DNA from: Acidobacteriaceae bacterium | Lineage (GTDB): Bacteria; Acidobacteriota; Terriglobia; Terriglobales; Acidobacteriaceae | Reading direction: 5' to 3' | Length of the DNA: 7,401 nt | NCBI GenBank assembly: GCA_030040395.1 | Contig: JASHTU010000193.1 | Location: forward strand, 1 to 7,401 | Shown: piece by piece, positions 4,591-7,401 of the stretch | How positions within the stretch are numbered: position 1 is the first letter of the stretch | Layout of the letters: the number at the start of each line of letters is the position of its first letter | Made by a program: the position numbers and the translations under genes | Notes under the pieces: generated by a model | Told to the model about the DNA's origin: nothing | Database searches by the model: none | The model's input: only the letters and a program-made list of their open reading frames with translations

Positions 4591-5871
4591 ATGGCCCTCG
4601 GTGTTTTGAACAACCTCTCGGCAATCTACGCAGAGAACAATCTCAACAACACGAACAACAGCCTGCAGACGGTTCTGCAGCAGTTGTCGTCGGGTTCGCG
4701 CATCAACTCGGGCGCGGACGACGCCGCGGGTCTTTCGCTGGTCAACGGCCTGGCGGCAAACTCGGCGGCCTTGACGCAGTCCACCACCAACGCCACGGAA
4801 GGCGTGGGGCTGCTGCAGGTGGCCGACGGCGCCCTCTCGCAGGTCACGAACCTGCTTAACCGGGCGATTACGCTGGCCACCGAAGCCTCTAACGGCACCC
4901 TGAATAGCTCGCAGGAGTCGGCGGCCAACCAGGAGTACCAGTCGATTCTGTCGGAGATCAACAACATCGGCTCGACGACCACCTACAACCAGAACCAGGT
5001 GTTTACCGGCTCCCAGGCGGGCCTGTCGATTTACACCGGCGACTCCTCTTCCACGGGCGCCTCGATTGACAGTCTGTACTTCGCCAAGCTCACCGAGTCC
5101 AGCGTCGGCGACTCCGGCGGCACGGTGCAACAGAGCAATGCAGGGATCTTTGTCGACCTCTCTAAAGATGCGGCCGGCCCGGTGCTGAGCGATGCCGCGG
5201 CGCAGACCGACGCCCTCGGTGGAACTGGCGTGGTGTTCACCATTACCAATCCTGACGGCACCACCAGCACCATCACGACCACGGCGACAACGGTCAGCGG
5301 GCTGATCTCGGAGATTAACGAGGATGGCATCCCCGGCGTAACGGCGAACTTCACCACCGCCGCGGCCGTGGGCGACGGAGCTGTGGCCGGCAACGACACC
5401 GGCATCCTGCTCACCAACACCAACGCCGCCGTCACCATTACCGCGGCGAACGCCAATGTGACCGACACCACCACCGGCGCCACCACCTCTGACGCCGCTT
5501 CAACCGCGGCAACCACCACCATCAGCTACGTGACGGCGGAGGGTGGCGACCAGACGGCGGACCTCTCGAACACCAACCTCACGACGCAGGGCAACGCGCA
5601 GAATGCCGAGTCGGTGCTCAACAACGCCATCGCCTACGTGGCGGCGCAGGACGGCTACATCGGCGCACAGATCAACACCCTGAACGCCATCAGCCAGGTG
5701 ATGAGCACCCAGCAAGAGAACGTGACCTCGGCCCAGAACGCCATCCAGGCCACGGACTACGCCGCGGCCACCTCGAATATGTCGAAGTACGAGATCCTCA
5801 GCCAGACCGGCATCGCGGCGCTGGCGCAGGCCAATAGCGTGCAGCAGGAAGTGACCAAGCTCCTGCAGTAA
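4591..5871 (+). CDS. Flagellin, the flagellar filament subunit
   Basis: A complete 426-residue flagellin. It is exported through the flagellar type III apparatus and polymerises into the filament, so it has no signal peptide. The N-terminal D0/D1 region (1-140) holds the conserved LQQLSSGSRINSGADDAAGL (29-48) and GLLQVADGALSQVTNLL, then ATEASNGT and TTYNQNQVFTG. Residues about 141-335 form the variable surface domain, rich in Thr, Ala, Asn and Asp, with a Flagellin_IN-like stretch near 225-255 (TTTATTVSGLISEIN) and a Thr/Ala low-complexity run at 280-310. The C-terminal D1/D0 region (336-426) has ISQVMSTQQENVTSAQNAIQ and ILSQTGIAALAQANSVQQEV, and ends KLLQ. There is no Cys, as is usual. In the segment matching the TLR5-contact helix, NRAITLAT (90-97) replaces the enterobacterial QRVRELAV. 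It has its own sigma-28 promoter and terminator, and no other flagellar gene is nearby. The usual symbol would be fliC or hag, but paralogues cannot be excluded. Confidence 0.96.
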   Translation: MALGVLNNLSAIYAENNLNNTNNSLQTVLQQLSSGSRINSGADDAAGLSLVNGLAANSAALTQSTTNATEGVGLLQVADGALSQVTNLLNRAITLATEASNGTLNSSQESAANQEYQSILSEINNIGSTTTYNQNQVFTGSQAGLSIYTGDSSSTGASIDSLYFAKLTESSVGDSGGTVQQSNAGIFVDLSKDAAGPVLSDAAAQTDALGGTGVVFTITNPDGTTSTITTTATTVSGLISEINEDGIPGVTANFTTAAAVGDGAVAGNDTGILLTNTNAAVTITAANANVTDTTTGATTSDAASTAATTTISYVTAEGGDQTADLSNTNLTTQGNAQNAESVLNNAIAYVAAQDGYIGAQINTLNAISQVMSTQQENVTSAQNAIQATDYAAATSNMSKYEILSQTGIAALAQANSVQQEVTKLLQ

Positions 5872-5967
5872 ACAGGGATCGAGGACGTGGGCTCGCCCGT
5901 TCGGCGGTCCTGATTCAGAAAAGGTTGAGCAGAATTGCGGCAATTTCAAGACAACCCAGGGACGGGC

Positions 5968-6003
5968 GGCGGCAGGCGCACACAGCTCTGCCGCCCATTT
6001 TTT
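5968..6003 (+). terminator. Rho-independent terminator of the flagellin gene
   Basis: GGCGGCAG (5968-5975) pairs perfectly with CTGCCGCC (5988-5995) around a 12-base loop, then CA and T6 (5998-6003). It lies 97 bases after the flagellin stop; an alternative register uses GGGCGGC at 5964-5970. The T tract is on the plus side only. Confidence 0.85.
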
Positions 6004-6005
6004 GG

Positions 6006-6041
6006 CCCCCCTGATCCCCGACCCCTGATCCCTGACCCCTG
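6006..6041. repeat. Heptamer array, G-rich on the minus strand
   Basis: About 2.4 copies of a 14-base unit, CCCCTGATCCC(C/T)GA (6008-6021, 6022-6035, partial 6036-6041), which is itself two heptamers of the form (C/T)CCC(T/C)GA. On the minus strand this gives five G runs (6036-6039, 6030-6032, 6022-6025, 6016-6019 and 6006-6011) with loops of 2 to 4 bases, the pattern of a G-quadruplex. It begins one base after the stop codon of the thuA-like gene, in its 3' untranslated region. Confidence 0.8.
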
Positions 6042-6042
6042 C

Positions 6043-6999
6043 CTATTTCCCCTCACTTACAATCTCTGACGCGCCCTGCAAATACCCCGGATCCATCTCC
6101 GCCAGGTCCACGCGATAGCTCACCGTCTTCGCCGTCGGAAACGTTGCCGGAACCTGCAACGTCACGCGCCCCGTCGCTGCCCACTCCGTGCCGCGCTGAT
6201 ACGTAGTCATAAAGCCCACTCCGCTCAATGCAAACACGTCGTGCCCCATGGTGGTGTGAAAAATCCGCCCCTTGCCATACCGCAGCGCCATCAGGATCGG
6301 CTCGTCGCGCCCCGTGCCCCGGTTGTTGGGGTCCGAGTGCGCCGTGGCCAGCACCGTCATGTCTTCGCCCGGCCCGCGCAAATTCGCATACAATTCGTCG
6401 TTCACGTGCAGCCACTCCGGCGGCAGGCCGCGCATGATAGGGTGCTCGGGATCGCGGGTGGTCAACTCGAAGGGCAGCCGCAAACCGTGCTCGCCGGCCC
6501 GGCCCGGCGAGGTATCCGCAACCATCTTGCCGTCCTGCCAATACCAGTGCGGTCCCGCATGCTCGTCGCGGTTGCGCCAGCCGCCCACCCCGATCATCTG
6601 GTTATATGCCGGCCAGTTCGGAAATGCGTTGTCAGCCGCGTGCACAATCACCAGCCCTCCGCCGCCGCGCATATACTGCTCGAACTCCGTGCGCAGCCAC
6701 TGGGGCCAGTCCGGGCCGTCGTAGTTCATCACGATTGCCTGGTAATGGTCGAACTGCGGTTTGAACTGGCTGAAATCTCCATCCGAAGGCGGCGCGGTCA
6801 CCACGGTTACGTCGAAGAGGCCCGTCTCTTCGAGCTCTTTCTTCAACACCTGCGTGGTGAGCCGCCAATTGTGGTACGAGCCGCCGCTTTCGCCATCCAG
6901 AATCATCACCCGAATTGGCTTGCCCGGCCCGCCCGCGCCCGTTGCCGCCTGCACGCACAGCAAGCCGATCAACATCACCATCCATCCCATACGCTTCAT
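6043..6999 (-). CDS. Exported ThuA-like domain protein
   Basis: A 318-residue protein of the ThuA family (glutamine amidotransferase-like fold; named after a trehalose utilisation gene, reaction not well settled). A Sec signal peptide covers about residues 1-23 (MKRMGWMVMLIGLLCVQAAT). The domain begins with IRVMILDGESGGSYHNW (29-45), where DGE and the following His are typical of this family, then FDHYQAIVMNYDGPDWP (83-99), RGGGGLVIVHAADNAFPNW (111-129), HWYWQ (151-155), TTRDPEHPIMRGLP (180-193), WLHVNDELYANL (196-207) and YGKGRIFHTTMGHD (241-254). A short beta-like tail follows to the TAG at 6043-6045. ATG 6999 is chosen because it starts the signal peptide and has GAGG six bases upstream (plus 7006-7009); a 76-residue extension to 7227 looks non-coding. 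Export suggests work on sugars or glycoconjugates outside the cytoplasm, but no sugar gene is nearby. It is convergent with flagellin. Confidence 0.9.
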   Translation of the reverse strand: MKRMGWMVMLIGLLCVQAATGAGGPGKPIRVMILDGESGGSYHNWRLTTQVLKKELEETGLFDVTVVTAPPSDGDFSQFKPQFDHYQAIVMNYDGPDWPQWLRTEFEQYMRGGGGLVIVHAADNAFPNWPAYNQMIGVGGWRNRDEHAGPHWYWQDGKMVADTSPGRAGEHGLRLPFELTTRDPEHPIMRGLPPEWLHVNDELYANLRGPGEDMTVLATAHSDPNNRGTGRDEPILMALRYGKGRIFHTTMGHDVFALSGVGFMTTYQRGTEWAATGRVTLQVPATFPTAKTVSYRVDLAEMDPGYLQGASEIVSEGK

Positions 7000-7066
7000 G
7001 TTCAACCTCGCTAGCGGGGAGATTTCTTTCAGAAAAGGCAGAATACTCCTGCCGCGCGCCCCGGCG

Positions 7067-7079
7067 TCGCAAATTGCGA
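7067..7079. promoter_or_regulatory. Palindrome, possible operator of the thuA-like gene
   Basis: TCGCAAATTGCGA has perfect arms TCGCAA/TTGCGA around a central A and lies 68 bases upstream of the thuA-like ATG, near the -35 position of the only promoter candidate there. Operator role is inferred from symmetry and position. Confidence 0.3.
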
Positions 7080-7220
7080 ATCCCGCTCCGTCGATCAGAG
7101 GGAGTCGCATCCCGGCCAACGCCCTCCTGCCCGCGTGATACGGATGATTGACTCGCGCCGGGTGAGCGGCGCGTCCTGAGCGAAGATATGGCGCCGACTT
7201 CAAGCCGCCACGGAGAATAC

Positions 7221-7249
7221 GCGACAAGTCGAAGAAAATGAAATAGAAT
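7221..7249 (+). promoter_or_regulatory. Candidate promoter of the cut-off membrane-protein gene
   Basis: GCGACA (7221-7226) and TAGAAT (7244-7249) are spaced by 17 bases and match the sigma-70 consensus at four and five of six positions. The leader to the ATG at 7323 would be about 65 bases. Confidence 0.35.
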
Positions 7250-7322
7250 TTCGCCCAATGCGTTTCCGCGTCTCTACTTCTTGAGTGCAGATGTCCTCAA
7301 ACGTCAAAAGCGAAGGAGAATA

Positions 7323-7401
7323 ATGGAAACCGAAACAGCGCCCTTCCGGTTGAATTTTCCCGCCATCATCCTCGCCGCCATTCTTAGTTTTCTCATCGAA
7401 G
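7323..7401 (+). CDS. Start of a membrane protein, cut by the window end
   Basis: The first 26 codons of a gene that runs off the window. AAGGAG at 7313-7318 lies four bases before the ATG. The protein starts METETAPFRLNFPAIILAAI and goes on hydrophobic from residue 11 to the end of the window, so the first membrane segment or an uncleaved signal anchor begins there. The pattern N-F-P-A-I-I-L-A-A followed by a hydrophobic run recalls the N-terminus of DUF1761 membrane proteins, but too little is visible to be sure. It is divergent from the thuA-like gene. Confidence 0.6.
   Translation, partial: METETAPFRLNFPAIILAAILSFLIE

Larger units (their letters stand above)
7000..7322. other. Divergent intergenic region between thuA-like and membrane-protein genes
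   Basis: This 323-bp gap shows no credible gene. It holds the palindrome TCGCAAATTGCGA (7067-7079; six-base arms around one base), and a weak minus-strand -10 candidate, TATTCT (plus 7040-7045), downstream of it. The -35 position at 17-base spacing would overlap the edge of the palindrome (plus 7063-7068, GACGCC on the minus strand), which is a poor match to consensus. A plus-strand promoter candidate is listed separately. Confidence 0.5.

Noticed and set aside
5031..5522. Open frame opposite the flagellin variable region with a Val/Ala-rich product
   Set aside because: It mirrors the repetitive ACC/GCC codons of the flagellin and has no start signals.
7000..7227. 76-residue extension of the thuA-like protein
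   Set aside because: It would bury the signal peptide inside the protein and reads as Arg/Ala-rich noise; ATG 6999 has a ribosome binding site.

Overview
The window is about 7.4 kb of GC-rich bacterial chromosome. Protein style (a secreted beta-rich hypothetical protein, an ECF sigma factor with an atypical membrane partner, a secreted ThuA-like protein) and heptamer arrays between genes suggest an acidobacterium or close relative. That is an inference; there is no rRNA or other phylogenetic marker. Seven complete genes and one cut-off gene can be supported. No tRNA, rRNA, CRISPR array, insertion sequence or prophage gene is visible.

Layout: (1) 57-860, minus: exported hypothetical protein. 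(2) 861-1015: divergent promoter region with a perfect 10-bp palindrome. (3) 1016-1495, plus: small multi-pass membrane protein. (4) 1736-3392, plus: a three-gene unit of ECF sigma factor, single-pass membrane protein (overlapping by ATGA) and Spy/CpxP/ZraP-like periplasmic protein with two LTxxQ motifs, ending in a hairpin-plus-T terminator at 3503-3539. A possible 29-codon leader ORF with its own ribosome binding site overlaps the sigma start. (5) 3560-4075, minus: unrecognised protein with a hydrophobic C-terminal half. (6) 4087-4454: gene-free stretch holding a roughly 22-bp-period array of G(G/C)GACA boxes and a perfect 10-bp inverted repeat. (7) A near-consensus sigma-28 promoter at 4455-4481, a leader of about 100 nt, and a complete flagellin gene at 4591-5871 followed by a strong terminator. 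(8) A G-rich (minus strand) heptamer array at 6006-6041 between the convergent flagellin and thuA-like genes. (9) 6043-6999, minus: exported ThuA-like protein. (10) 7323 to the window end: start of a membrane protein.

How the parts work together: the sigma/membrane/periplasmic trio reads as an envelope-stress or metal-stress signalling unit, in which the membrane protein probably holds the sigma factor and the LTxxQ protein acts in the periplasm. The flagellin stands alone: no other flagellar gene is present, so the promoter ties it to a flagellar regulon encoded elsewhere. The most unusual non-coding structures are the GACA-box array upstream of the flagellin promoter, the possible G-quadruplex just after the thuA-like stop codon, and the overlapping leader ORF at the sigma gene.
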